NCBI GenBank assembly: GCA_032690845.1
Contig: CM064426.1
Location: forward strand, 62,658,631 to 62,722,630
Length of the DNA stretch: 64,000 nt
Origin: Eleusine coracana subsp. coracana
Taxonomy: Eukaryota; Streptophyta; Magnoliopsida; Poales; Poaceae
Direction of reading: 5' to 3'
How positions within the stretch are numbered: position 1 is the stretch's first letter; the number at the start of each line of letters is the position of its first letter. A model generated the notes under the pieces. That model saw only the letters and a list, made by a program, of their open reading frames with translations. It ran no database searches and was not told where the DNA came from. This document shows positions 9,850 through 22,080 of the stretch, piece after piece. The position numbers and the translations under genes were made by a program.

Positions 9850-11701
9850 TGAGGTGAGAGGACAGTGTCTCTCCAGGGGTTCTTACCGAGTCCTGTTTTC
9901 TTTCTTTGGCTATTCACTTGATATTTTAAGTGTCTTATACTTTTGTGTTATTTTGGGCATGCCTGTAACGCAGGGAATTAATCCCAATTGATGAAATAGA
10001 GCTCTTCCAAAAAAAAAAAAAGGCAGCTCGAAGTTACGAAGGAGAGATCCGAAACAGAATATTCAACCGACGACTTGCAAGTAGTTAACTGTCAATAGTC
10101 TGTGTCATAAATTTTGAATCTTGTGTAAATTTTGAGTTATCAACATTAATAAGCGAAGCCAGATGCATAATACCAGCTTGTCTTGAGTCTGCACTCAGGC
10201 GAAATAATGACCAATGAGTTCTACCGCTTTTGTGGAAATATCGAACATCCATGCCAAAATCTTGGGGGTTTACCGCGTATCTATTTTCAGGTTAATGGTT
10301 ACATGACGACTTGGCCTGCTCATCTCCAGTGGCCATTTCTGAGGTCCAGCGCTGCCCAGATTGGCTTGTTGGCACTCAAGAAAAAGACACGAACTGGATC
10401 TATTTGGTGCACTTTTGGGCCAGCTGTCAGCGACTTAAGAAGGTACCTTTTTCCACCTCAAAATATCTCTTGTAGGATATTTTCTTTCCTTTCGTTGTTG
10501 GGTCCCTACTCAGGAAGGAGATATTTGTGCTTTTAGATTCAGGTAGGGTCCAAAGGGATGAGTAAGCGTTGCATAAAGCCAAGAAGTGGATAAAACTTGA
10601 GGTTATCCATAAGAGGCATGTCCTGAACCTTATGCTTAAACATGGACCAAGGCTATTGCACTTTTTCGTACACAAGTTGTGCACCGTGATGGCGTGATCT
10701 GTCCTGGGCACCATATCAGAATATGAGTGGAGACAGGTCTCAGACGAAGGCCTGCCTTATGATGCTCACATATTTGCAAGGAGTTTGTTACTTTTGACTG
10801 AATTCAAATTTTTGGGCCAGAAATTGTTCATAGCAGGTTCACAGGACCACAAACTGAAACCAATAGAAATTGTGCACAGCAGGTTCTTTCCAAGATTTAT
10901 TTTAACTCCTCTAAAAAAAGATTTATTTTAACTTGATCTCACCTTTCTGGGAGCACATACAGATTGCAAATGTGTTGGACACTGTTTTCCCTCTGATAGA
11001 TCGGCTTTCACTATCAAATGTAGCCAACATTCTGCTGCCCCAAACAAACGGTGTTGTCATCAAACAAAATTTGGTTCAGGAAACCATGTTCTTTTCCTCG
11101 TTCAGGTGCAAATTTATTATTGCCGTCTACCTGACAACTAGAGTCAACAGTCATGCTGAAATAAGCTTTATCCTGACCTTCCAATCTGGATGGATGGATC
11201 TAGTCAGCCCCATGAATGATAGATGCAGTCACTACTGTGAGAGTTAGAAATGCTCTGTTGAACTAAAACCTCATCGTTTCTTTTTCAATTGTTTATTATT
11301 GGAGGAAGGATGCCCATGAACTTCCTGTCTACAATCCCACTGTCCACATCCATCAGATTCTCATCAGTTCCCTTGCTTTGCTTACTGCAGCCTCTTGATC
11401 AGCAGTAGACCTATACGCCTGTTTTGTGTCCTCCCCAACTGTATGATCTTTCCCTTCATTATCTTTCTCAGTAGCATGATTATGTTTCAACTTACTGCCG
11501 AGCATGACTTTCGTTACTTTCTGTATCTTATGCTTCCTGCTATTGATCCTCAAGATGTTCTTGTATCTTCTGGCAGATAGCCGGTCACCACAGCGGCTCA
11601 CTTTCTGTTTATTAATCTCTTCAGTCGAATTTCTAACTCTATAGAAAGCTGACTGAAGTTCCCTGTTTTTGTATACCTTGGAAACATTCAAGTACTCTTG
11701 C
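9850..11701. other. Gene-free stretch with a poly-A retroposon-like end
   Basis: Near 9900-10021 a short unique segment ends in 13 or more A residues, resembling the 3' end of a retroposed transcript or LINE; no TE protein is present. A minus-strand reading frame of 112 codons at 11353-11691, rich in lysine and arginine, has no family I recognise. It could be an exon of a spliced gene whose 5' part lies near 13650-13900, but I could not link the two. Nothing else is supported. Confidence 0.35.
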
Positions 11702-11957
11702 TACCATATCGATCAGTTGAAACTATCTTGAACTAGTGACCATACTTTTCCGGTCACGCCTGAAAAATCAAACTGCATGTCAGCTAGGGAACAGAACATC
11801 AGAATTTATATGAGTTATCAAAATAAAGATACCATATCGATCTGTCAAAACTATCTTGAACCAGTGATCATACTTTTCTGGTCATGACTGAAAAACCGAA
11901 CTGCATGTCAGCTAGGGAACAGAACATCAGAATTTATATGGGTTGTCAAAATAAAGA
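11702..11957. repeat. Tandem duplication, 128-bp unit, two copies
   Basis: Copy 1 starts at 11702 and copy 2 at 11830, both with TACCATATCGATC. They share CTGCATGTCAGCTAGGGAAC and differ at roughly a dozen positions. It is non-coding. Confidence 0.85.
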
Positions 11958-12179
11958 TACAAGATATCGGCAACAATTTCTTCTAAAAGAATAATTCAAG
12001 TTTCAGGCAAAACCTGAACCTTATATTATCATATTTAAGGCATTACTTAAAAGAATAACACATGGAACAGAAGAAAAGCATATATAAAGAAACCCAAATC
12101 TAATCATCCACACTTCGGAAGAATATATGTAATTGCACAATCTATGTCCAGAATGTTACTAACCTCGGGATTAAGAGAT

Positions 12180-12330
12180 AATCAGTCATTAGACTGTGCA
12201 TAATATATAACTGTGAGTACAGTATATGGGCCTATATAGTATGGGTCTTAACACCCCCTTCAAACTCAAGGTGGATCTGAAGCATTGAGTTTGAGCAAAT
12301 GAAGTCGATGCTCTACTGAAGGAGGCACAA
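12180..12330 (-). mobile_element. Relic of a copia 3' end (PPT plus LTR start)
   Basis: On the minus strand GAGTTTGAAGGGGG (a polypurine tract) is followed by TGTTAAGACCCATACT, the arrangement expected where a copia 3' LTR begins. The LTR-like part continues to about 12180. No pol ORF is attached. The call rests on this single junction. Confidence 0.45.
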
Positions 12331-13990
12331 AAAGTTCCTCTGTTTTCTCCACTTCTAATAAAGGACTGCTGAAGAATCTCTACTGACAAAGATTAGTAGT
12401 TCGCCTCATTAATCACATTTAAGCCTCATATTGTGCAAAATCAGATGACGAAATAAAATATATAGAGAACAGTTCCTCTAATCAGCACTGTTTCTAAATA
12501 CAATCCATACAGGCTAGCATCTATACTGATTCAGGCTTAAAGCACAACCATATGATCTACCGTTTCATTTTATCAGACAACTTATCAACTAACACCTTGG
12601 GGCACATATATTCACCTCACCATTTTTAATGCATGACAAAGTTGCAGCTCCCTCATTAATAAAAAAACTCATGCAGCGCAGAAAGCAACATTCGCAGGAA
12701 TGGCCAAGATGGTAAATACATGCTGGGTCAAGTCATAAGTAAAATTGAGAAACTTGTTGACTATCAAAATTTCCAGAATTAACCGTTTGCAGACATGAAT
12801 AATAGGTGGTTCCTAATATCAACTTCCATTTATGCTTTGTCCAGTTCTTACCTCGAAATTGGACCTCCTTTTACTAAGCACAACTCAGATTTATCATACA
12901 TGGTTAAAAGCTATCTAGCTGCCTGGAAGAATTGTTTCAGGAAACTATGTAGCAATTATGATGTATACACAGCATATCATCATTGTTGAAACAACGGCAA
13001 TATAATAAACCTTCAGTTAATTAATCAGTGGAAAATTAACGGCGAATGGATTGTAAAAGAATTTCATTCCATTGCTTGACATGAATGTTCACTAGCTAGT
13101 AGGAATAGCAGATATGCCGTGACTGAACTCCAGTCACTGGACCACCAGCTCACAACAAAAGAGATAAAAACATCATAAAGATATACAATTTCAGGCTGAT
13201 CATAATGATAAGCATCAGAGCCACTCTTCTAAGAGAGACTTTCTATGCAATGTACAAGGATGCTGCCCCTACCTAAGACTGTAATCACCAGGTAGGCCAC
13301 ATAATCACTTGTAGATTGTAAGTAAAGTATAGCGGTAATCCTATTTCTAAGCTACCAGATAAACTATCTTAACTTCAATTATGAGAAGCATTGCTTTCAG
13401 TTATTCATATTATGAAGCAGCTGGGTACCAAAACATGTTGCATCCAAGTAAACAAACAACAGAGAGTAAGTAATGAGTCCAGTTCCTTCTCTACAGTGGA
13501 TTGTAGTTTCAAACAACATAGCCAATGCTAATGCCCAGCTGAATAAATCGAATGCCACATGTTCAATCGGATGCCACTCCAATAAGTCTGAAATTCACTA
13601 GCGAGAGTGCGAGACGTTTCGAGTAGTTCAGGGTAGCTGAATCACCTCTTCTTGTTGGAATTGTTGAGCCAGAGGTACCAGCGCGCCTTCCACTGCCTGG
13701 CGGACGAGCAGCGACGAGATACTGTTTTGTCCACATATCCGCCTTTGATCACAGTCCTCCTCGGCTAAAAGGCCACTTCGGCTACATTCTCCGAGATGCT
13801 GCAGGCTAGGGATCCGGCGAGGGTTGATGGGGTCCAGTTAGGGTTGGATGAGTCGGCGGCGGTGGCCGGCGGCAACTTCGAGTGATGGTGAACAGCGGAG
13901 AAGAGGCATGACAGGTGGGTCCGGACAGCAACGAACATTGAGGTGTAGTGGATACTCGGATGATATACAGCAAAAACAAAATGATTACTA
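12331..13990. other. Mostly featureless; possible minus-strand leader exon
   Basis: 12331-13600 shows nothing I can support. At 13650-13900 the composition becomes GC-rich. On the minus strand 32 residues (IKGGYVDKTVSRRC onward) are open, ending at AAGAAGAGG followed by GTGATT, a possible splice donor. This may be a 5' exon or leader of an unrecognised minus-strand transcript ending near 11353. No family likeness is seen. Confidence 0.25.
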
Positions 13991-14192
13991 CTCTCTCCGT
14001 CCCAATTTAATTAATATTTTATAGTCAGAACTAAGAAGAAGTGTAAAAATTAAATATATAGAAAATAAAAAGAAAAAAGATAGAGATAAATATGTATTGA
14101 AAAGAGAAAAAATTGTATCGAAATATGAGAATGTTAATTATTTTAAAAAACTAAAAAGGGCTAGAATGCCAATTATTTTAATGCAAAGGGAA
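13991..14192. mobile_element. Stowaway-like MITE, 202 bp
   Basis: The left end CTCTCTCCGTCCCAA resembles the common grass Stowaway terminus CTCCCTCCGTCCC, and the right end (…AAAGGGAA) is its imperfect inverse. TA dinucleotides flank both ends (13989-13990, 14193-14194), as for Tc1/mariner-type MITEs. The interior is AT-rich with no ORF. Confidence 0.6.
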
Positions 14193-14261
14193 TACCTTTG
14201 CAGCAAGCATGATTTTATTGAATGTTAGATACAGTACATAGTTTAGCCAAACAATTTTCAT

Positions 14262-14450
14262 CCGGAAAAGTCACTTTATTTTTCATCCGGAAAAGTCACT
14301 TCTTTTCTTAGATTGATTTTCATGCCCAATTTGTTTTATACGGAGTAGAACATTTTTCATCCTATTTGAACGGCTATTTGAACGGGAAAGTCACTTCTTT
14401 TCTTGGATTGATTTTCCTGTCCAATTTGTTTTATATGGAGTAGAACTTAG
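14262..14450. repeat. Compound direct repeats
   Basis: TCATCCGGAAAAGTCACTT occurs twice (near 14259 and 14281). A block of about 70 bp starting CTTCTTTTCTTAGATTGATT (14299) recurs with small changes from about 14393. It is non-coding. Confidence 0.7.
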
Positions 14451-14563
14451 ACGGGAACCTTCCTACTGGGAAGGAAAGACAAATTCGAATCTATCCTGTG
14501 GAGATGACCTCTTAAGATAAAAATTCGAATCAATAGGTTTCAATATGCTACCGTGTCCAGGAG

Positions 14564-14777
14564 TTCACAAAACTAGTTAAAATCGACCGGAAATCTAGAC
14601 CGTGCGTTGAAATCAGGAGGTAAAACTGAATTTAACAAAGGTCATCATCTTCTGTTGGTCCAGGTATGGATTCACAAAACTAGTTGAAATCGACCGGATA
14701 TCTAGACCGTGCGTTGAAATCAGGAGGTAAAACTGAATTTAACAAAGGTAATCATCTTTCTGTTGGTCCAGGTATGG
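14564..14777. repeat. Tandem duplication, 107-bp unit, two copies
   Basis: Copies at 14564-14670 and 14671-14777 differ at only a few positions, so the duplication is recent. Both contain GAAATCAGGAGGTAAAACTG. No ORF is present. 14778-15155 shows no feature beyond the presumed 3' UTR of the downstream gene. Confidence 0.9.
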
Positions 14778-15155
14778 ACCGGATTAAAATTTACCACCTC
14801 ATTCCAATCAGTTAAAATAAACTCATTAAAAACACAAGCTAGAAGTAGTAGCAACCATACAGGACGGCCAACTATTATGTCAACCAAGCAGTGGCTTATA
14901 TGCTAGAGTAGACTGCTTGAGATAACTAGCACAGAACACTGCTGCATGCACATCAGAACTGCTCACAAGGACTCAATGGGGCAGAATAGAGTCAACCATA
15001 AAACTGCAGCGAAATTAAACAGCTCCATACATAGCTAAGTATATTGGCTAAAGAACAAGGATAACGCGGTAACCATCTTGTCTGAAAACCGATGACGCAG
15101 CACAAACATTTTTATGATGACTAGATATTATAGGTAACAGCTACTGGTTCATTCT

Positions 15156-17063
15156 TCACTCCTCGTCTTCATCACCACCATTGGCGCCACCACCACTTGC
15201 CTTCTTCTGGTTCTTTCTCTTCACCCTTCCAGGAGGGCCTCCGCCAAACGGACTGGTCAGTGAGAAGTCAATGTGCTTCTCAGACTCAACCCTCACCATG
15301 AACGATGGGACATTGACGATCTGCCTGCCAACCCTGCAGTAGAAGGAATCCATCAGTTCTCACTGCTGATGTCACAGAAACACATTATAAGGTGCAACAT
15401 AATCATAACCCCAATTATCTACACAAGTCAGGGCCCAAGGCATAACAAAGAATGGCAATTACACTGAAAACAAATTTCAAGCAGCTACTTTTTTTGGCTC
15501 AGCAGGGAGTCAGAATAATTTTGAGCCAGTGAGACGTATGTAAATCATCATCCAGAACATTTAGCATGCAATCTATCTTGTATGACTTGCATTTTTCCAC
15601 ACAAATTGCATCAGAATAGAGCAACCATGAATAAACTTCAATAAAAGTAGCATTTTTAACCACCAATAGAGTATGCTATACAAAAACATGGGACTTCAGA
15701 GAATATTTACTTCATAGAAGTGTTCTCAGCAGACCATTGTGAGATAAATTGAATATTCTCATCATCAGATCCGATCAACTAGGACATGAACAGTAATTTG
15801 AAGCTTTAAGGAAAGCTACATACAAACTAGAGCATGAAGAACAAATGTCAACAATGTAAGAGAGGAACTTCATATGCATACCTGATGTGGCGCTGCCTGA
15901 TCAAGACACGCGCATGGTGAATGGACTTGGCCATGCCAGCCTTGAAGACGAGAGTCTGAAGACGCCTCGCAAGGAAGTTCTCAGCAGTAAGGGCCAGGAC
16001 ATAATCAAGCTTGTTCTGACCCTCAGCAAGCAGCCCATAGCGGTTCATGCGGCGGAGCAGTGCCTCACCCTCAAAGATACGGCGGGGGTTCTTCTCATCC
16101 AGTGTGAGCAAGTGCCTGGCAGCATTACGGATCCTGCTCAGGGCATACTGGACCCTCCAGAGCTCACGCTTGCACCTCAAGCCATACTCACCCACCAGCT
16201 TCAGCTCTGCATCAAGACGCTCCTTCTCATAAGGACGCCTGGGCTTCTTGAATGTCTTACCATCTGCAAGAAGAATCTTTCAGCAAAAACTATGGAACTC
16301 TGGACTAAGCGGGCAGTGGAAATACCAAATGAGAATATCAGAAAAAAATAAGTACCATTTCTACAAACTACCAAACACTAAAGACGAAAGATCAAACACA
16401 TCAAGTGGCATGCTAAGTTCAAGCATTCACAAGTGCCAGTAGCATCCTATGCTCACCAAAATCCAATCAAGCGACCATGATTCCACAACTATAGTACTCG
16501 CTCCCATATCCAACCAACCAAGCTTCCTATCAAAGGCACACCAGGACTACTGCATTTGCAATTTTCACTGGATCTAAAATAACAGGTTCAACAATTCCCA
16601 TAAAATTCTGTACAGCATGGTGTCACCATGGAATCATCACAACAACAATAGTCACTAGTAAGGTCAAATAAAACAATAAAGCCACTACCACATCTACAGA
16701 TTCCTAAACACAAGGAACAAACATGATCCAGAGCAAACCCTCCGCCATCCTAGATCCACGGGGAACGCGGAAGCTATATCTGTCAGCTAGCTCCCCATGA
16801 AGCCCCGCCAAGAAAACGCTTCTACATCGCAACTGCGGCGTGTGCAGGTTTCCACAGCAAAAAAATTCAAAACGCCAGCAGCAACCCCCAATTCCCACTA
16901 GAAGCAGCAGCAACCACCATTCGTAGTCAGATCACGGTGGCCCCCTACGAATCCAAGAACCCCAAAGGAACCGCAACGAATCACGCGGCGAGAGGAGACG
17001 AGACGGAGTGAAGAGGGATCTCAGGGCTGTCTTACAGTTGCGGTAGAAGCTGACGTGCACCAT
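15156..17063 (-). CDS. RPS9: 40S ribosomal protein S9 (uS4), 3 exons, 195 aa
   Basis: This structural protein of the small ribosomal subunit binds 18S rRNA and helps hold translational accuracy in the cytosol. The CDS is 17063-17036 (28 nt, MVHVSFYRN plus one base), 16263-15882 (382 nt) and 15333-15156 (178 nt): 588 nt with stop. Introns of 772 and 548 bp have GT/AG ends and the phases fit. The S4 RNA-binding region (around residues 108-150, with ARRLQTLVFK and SIHHARVLIRQRHIR) is complete, and the tail is basic then acidic (KKASGGG…DEDEE), as usual for plants. Length and sequence match the family closely with no breaks. The tiny first coding exon is a common plant ribosomal-protein layout. 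Confidence 0.97.
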
Positions 17064-17178
17064 GGCTGGTGCTCCGCTCCTTCCTCCCTCGCGTCCTCGC
17101 CTTTGCCTTCTCTTCCGCCGCCGCCGCCGCTTCTGTGGTGGAGTCGCTGCGGAGTGGCGTGAGAACGAGGACGCGGAG

Positions 17179-17345
17179 CTTTTATATGGTACCCCAAAAC
17201 CCTAGCGGGCCGCGAATGCTAGGATGCGTTGTGGCCTGCTTGGGCCGGGTAAAAACTACGGCACACGGACTGTGGGCTTCTGGATTAACAGCCTCGAATA
17301 CGAGCTGGGCTTTGGCCAGGCTGGACACGTGGGCCGACAAGTGGT
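17179..17345 (-). promoter_or_regulatory. RPS9 promoter: TATA box, telo-box, site-II motifs
   Basis: The minus strand has TATAAAAG at 17186-17179, about 115 bp upstream of the ATG. Just upstream is AAACCCTA (17197-17204, plus strand), the telo-box found in many plant ribosomal-protein promoters. GGGCC/GGGCT motifs at 17207, 17244, 17308 and 17332 fit site-II elements. Telo-box plus site-II is the known combination for growth-linked ribosomal gene expression; activity here is inferred. Confidence 0.65.
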
Positions 17346-17437
17346 TAGGCAAGCAAACAAAAGGAATGGCTCAAGCAGTTCAGGTGAACAGTAGAGAGGC
17401 AAATTTTTCGTCAATTTTGGATTCGGTTCTTCACTAA

Positions 17438-18681
17438 TGCTAATCCCAATGCGGAGTTTTATTTTGATGTTTTCAAAAGTACTATATTACTTTTATTAGT
17501 TTAAAACCATGAATAAAACCATCCCTCCGATACATAGTTTTATTTTGGGCCATTTGCACAATTACCACTAATTTGGTATATAAATTGTATAGTTGCCACT
17601 AAATTTTTTGAGTTGGCATAGATACCCTTGCTTTGCTTATATGGTAGCTGGCAATGCCACTGGTTTGTAACAGAAAGAAGACGCCGTCTTCGCATCTCAG
17701 AGCTCAAATTGACCCATCTCTGAATATTCTTGCACTTAAATTTCTTGAGAATCCCATCGGCTCTGTCGTCCTCCAACCAGGCAATCGCCGCATAGCCTAC
17801 TCCTCAGTCCTCACCAGTAGCTCGTCATGCGCCGTCGCCCGCTACCACTCGACGCCACGCCCATGCCACCTGCACTTCTCTAGTCGTGCGACGCCACCGC
17901 TGTGATGCTGCCTGCCACAGCTTGACACGCACGACGCGCCCAACTGCGTCGCTAGCTGCACGCCCAGGTGCCTGCCGTGCCGCCACAGGCCTTAGCTTCC
18001 CGTGGGCCAAGCCGCACAACCTGCTCTTAATCTTTGCACAACACGCCGTATTTCTTGGCCTCTATTGCAGCGCCATGCCGCAGCTGCTTGCGATGCGCGT
18101 CGCGTGCCAAAAGGCCGTAGCTCGCCGACTCGCCATGCGTTGCTACTAGCAAGAGGCTTACGTTGGATTCGAGAAAGGCACGAATGCATAGAATGCATAG
18201 ATTCAGGTTGGGTTCGGATAATTCCCAAAACAATAAAAGTTGAGTTCGGATACGCGATGGAGTTCATATGAGCATTTTAGTCATTTTGTACCCAATTTGT
18301 TTTCCAAACTAATATTTTGTTTTTTTTTAATTTGTTGAGCCTAACGGAGTCTATTCCAATCGCATTTTTGCCAACGGCAAACTTTTAGTGGGTATAGAGA
18401 ATTAGAGTCCCAAACCAATAGCAACTGTGCAATTGTCCCTTTTATTTTATTGTTTTATAGCACTTACTTCTATATAGTTTTATTGGTTGTCTAAAGAATA
18501 AAATTAAATTATTCTCTCCAATGCTAGTTTCATGTTGTTTCTATTTTAGAAAATTGTGTAGATCCAGCTTCATCTAGATGAAACTCTTCTCATTTCTCTC
18601 TTCATAAATTTCTTGTCATGTTATCAAATTTGCTTATATGACATCTTATTTAATGAAAATAAAACTCTCATTGGGGTAGTC
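17438..18681. mobile_element. Tourist-like MITE, split by a Mutator-like element
   Basis: The ends GCTAATCCCAATG and CATTGGGGTAGTC are inverted repeats, and TAA flanks both (17435-17437, 18682-18684), as for PIF/Harbinger Tourist elements. Without the 893-bp insertion and its 9-bp duplication the element is about 342 bp. The MITE at 19559-19866 belongs to the same family. Confidence 0.75.
17547..18439. mobile_element. Mutator-like (MULE) non-autonomous element, 893 bp
   Basis: A perfect 9-bp target duplication, TTTTATTTT (17538-17546 and 18440-18448), flanks the element. The termini GGGCCATTTGCACA and TGCACAGTTGC (read from the other end, after GGGACAAT) form long imperfect inverted repeats of about 80 bp. 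Nine-bp duplications and long TIRs define Mutator-like elements. The centre (17780-18160) is strikingly GC-rich against AT-rich ends, as in Pack-MULEs carrying gene fragments, but I recognise no protein in it. Confidence 0.8.
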
Positions 18682-19558
18682 TAATTTGATCCAAGGATTA
18701 GAGGAGAACAGCGTGGAGCAATCAATATAGCTGACCAAGGAAAGTAATGTGCTTGCTGTTTTTCAAATTTAAGCTCTGTAGGCTGTAGCAGTGTTTAACA
18801 TGAAGGAAAATAATAGGATGAGTATTCTTTTTTCAAAAGACAATAGGATGTATGATATGCAGCTCCTAATTTCATTATTTATTGCCCACTTTAGCTAATA
18901 TAGTATTATGCAAAATATTATTTATATGTGTACCAGGATAAATAAGGTCTTTTCTGCCATAAATTATAACCTTAGTGGGTGTTCGGAAAAACTGCAAAAT
19001 CAGCCCCAAAACCAACCCGAGGCTGCTTTGTTTGTTCGCTTGTTCATGAGGGAGAGAGAGCTAGGGTTAGAGTGAAAAGGGAGAGGATTGAGAGGCACCA
19101 AATCTACCAATTTGAGAGATTGATTCGTGGATTTGGAGCCTCTCTATGCTTGTTGGTTCCCACATCTTATATTCTTCATCTTCATAGTGGATTATTGCTC
19201 GCCGTCGCCAATGGGTTTTTTTCTGCAAGAGATTTCCCACATAAATCCGTCTGTCTTCCATTGTTTTGGTATTTTCTTTGCCATACAAGAGTTGATTAAG
19301 TCATCATCTTGGTTGCTATTGATTCATATCTCAAGTGGTAGCTTGTATGAAAGATTTGGCATAAGAGGCATATATGTGTTTTTTTAAATTTTTATGATTT
19401 GATTATGGGGTTATTGTTGATGATGAGCTAATTGCTATGAATATATTCTTATTGAATCATTAAACAACCTGTGGTTGTGTGACTTGAAGCATAGGTGTTG
19501 TTTTTTCTTCCTGCACGTAAGTTGTTCGCTGAAATGCCCATGAGAGATTAGCTTGTTA

Positions 19559-19866
19559 GGCTACTCCCAATAGGAGTTTCATTTTTATTAAATAGGGTGT
19601 CATGTCATCAGTTTTGATGATATGACAAGAAATTAATAAGGAGAGAGAGTGGAATAGTTTCATCTTTCTTTAATAAGGAGAGAGAGTGGAATAGTTTCAT
19701 CTAGATAAAACTATGTCTACACTATTTCCAAAAAAGTTCTCTCTTGCATGTGTTGGCTAGAAAACAATAAAATGAAACTATGCATTGTGGACATGGTTTC
19801 AATCATCCTTTATACACATGTGGCATTTTGGAAACAACAAAATAAAACCCTCCATTGGGACTAGCC
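19559..19866. mobile_element. Tourist-like MITE, 308 bp
   Basis: The termini GGCTACTCCCAATAGGAG and its inverse (…CCATTGGGACTAGCC) are flanked by TTA on both sides (19556-19558, 19867-19869). It sits in the copia-1 LTR just upstream of the primer-binding site. A 37-bp block containing GAGAGAGAGTGGAATAG is duplicated inside it. No ORF is present. Confidence 0.85.
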
Positions 19867-19974
19867 TTATAATTTGGTCGGTTCCACTGTCCCATTTCAC
19901 TCACAAGTGGTATTAGAGTCATTATATATCAAAGTCACTTGTTTAATTTCTGTTTTGCTTCAAAATATCATATT

Positions 19975-22080
19975 TGAAAGTGAGCAAGTTTGATGAAAAT
20001 AGTGTTTTTTGGCTATGGCAAGTGAAAATATAATCTGTGTTGGTTGACAAGGGTTTGGATCGTGCCTTGAAAAATGTTGATCCACAATTTTTCTGGATGG
20101 TGCTTTGGAAAATGTTGGTCCAGAATTGACAACAATTTCTAGAGAAGAGATGAAAATATTGACAAGAAGACATTGGCAGTGCTCCGTTTGGCTCTTGCAG
20201 ATAATGTGTTAAGGCAAGTTTTTGAGGTGAAGATTGTTGTAGCTCTTTGGATGAAATTGGAATCTCTCTATTTGGACAAGTCATTCTCAAGTTGTTTCTA
20301 CCTCATGATGCACTTGTTTAGGATGCGTATGCAAGAAGGCACTCCTATCAAGCAATATATTAATGAATTCAACAAAGTGGCACTTGATTATCAAAATATG
20401 GACAACTCTATGGATAGTGACCATTTGGCTATTTTGTTCTTATGTTCACTTACTGATTCATATGATGTTATTAGAGACCAAATCCTTTATGGTATTGATT
20501 CTATATGCATGGATGATATTACTTCTATTCTTTTGTCAAAAGATTTGCTCAAGAAATCAAATTTGGAGAATCATAGTAAAGGCGAAGGACTTGTTGTGAA
20601 CCATGGGAGGTCCATAGACCGTGGTCATAGTGGTGGTGAATCTTCTAGTAGTGGTAGAAGAAAATCAAAGAGTCGTTCTAAGTCATGTTCACACAACTAT
20701 AATGATATTCGTTGCAACTATTGCAAGGGTGTGGGCCATATCAAATGGAATTGTCCTAAATTGAAGAAAAAGGCCAAAGAAAATAATGGCAACAAGGGTG
20801 AAAATAGCAGTTGCAAATGGTGATTCTGAGGAGTATGGTGATTTGCTTGTTGTTAGTGCTGATGGTTCATCAGTTGGGCATTGTGCTTCTAGTGTTTTAG
20901 CTGATTGTGATATGAGTTTCAGCATTAGTTTGGTTCTTGATTCTGCTTGTTCTTACCATATGTGTTCACACAAAAGAGTGGTTTGCCACTTATGAGCCTA
21001 TAAATGGGGGTTCAGTTTCTATGGGCAACAACACAAAGTGCAGAGTTGTTGGTATTGGCACAATCTGATTCAAGATGTTTGATGGTATGGTTCGCATACT
21101 CACAGATGTTCGCCATGTTGTTGGTCTGACTAACAATTTGATCTCTTTTATGGAACTTGATCAAAAGGGCCATAAGTTTATCACCCATAGATATTAGATC
21201 AAGGTGTTCAGAGGTTCCTTATGTGTGATGAAGGCTCTTACTACTCCTGATACAGTTGATCTGTATTTCTTTCAGGGTAGTTTTCTTGCTGGGTCAGTTG
21301 CAGTGGCTTCAAGTTCCCAGGTGGATGATGACACCATGACTACTTTGTGGCACATGTCAGAGCGAGGTATGACATAATTGAGTCGACGTGGTCTCTTGGG
21401 CAGCATAAAGACAGGTAGTTTACAATTCTGCGAGCATTGTGTTTTTGGGAAGCAAACTCATTTGATGTTCAGCAGGTCTGTGCACATGACTAAGGGCATT
21501 CTTGACTATGTGCATACTGATTTGTGGGGTGATGCACCGGTAACATTAATTGGAGGTGGAAAATATTTGGTAACCTTTATTGATGATTTCAGCAGGAAGG
21601 TTTGGATCTATATCCTAAAGTGCAAGGATAAGACATGTCATCGTTCTGTCAATGGAAGGCTATGGTGGAAACACAAACAGAGAGGAAGGTCAAATATTTG
21701 AGATCAGACAATGACACTAAGTTCCAATTGGGAGAGCTTGAGAAGTTTTGTCGAGACATCGGCATTACTAGACACTACACCATAGTTGGTACTCCACAAC
21801 AGAATGGAGTAGCAGGATGTATGAACAAGACACTGTTGGAGAGGACCCATCATATGCTCTCTCATGCAGGGTTACCACAGAGTCTTTGGGTAGAGGTAGT
21901 TACCATAGAATGTTATTTGGTCAACCGCTCGCCATCGATAGCAATTGAGAGCAAGACACCAGAGGAGGTATGGTCTGTCAAGCCTCCTCACTATTATCAC
22001 TTGAGGGTATTTGGTTGTTCGACGTATGCTCACCAGTGGCAAAGAAACCAAGATATATCAAATGGAAAGGTCCTGATCAG
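19975..22080 (+). pseudogene. copia-1 gag-protease-integrase relic
   Basis: Gag begins near 19975 (SKFDENSVFWLWQVK). It is open at 20173-20823, where the zinc knuckle CNYCKGVGHIKWNC (C-X2-C-X4-H-X4-C) is intact. The protease motif is LDSACSYHMC near 20935, followed by many stops and frameshifts. The integrase core can be read at 21480-22060 (HTDLWG…FIDDFSRKVW, then RSDNDTKF, then GIxRHYTxxGTPQQNG), with at least one frameshift at about 21640. The last integrase fragment ends at 22105. The element cannot move by itself. Confidence 0.85.

Noticed and set aside
15887..16351. Plus-strand ORF of 154 codons
   Set aside because: It is antisense to RPS9 exon 2 and extends into the intron.
17069..17437. 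Plus-strand ORF of 122 codons upstream of RPS9
   Set aside because: It covers the RPS9 leader and promoter in antisense and shows no family likeness.
19908..19920. tRNA-like motifs, also at 29549, 30786 and 61622
   Set aside because: They are primer-binding sites of LTR elements; no cloverleaf can be drawn around them.
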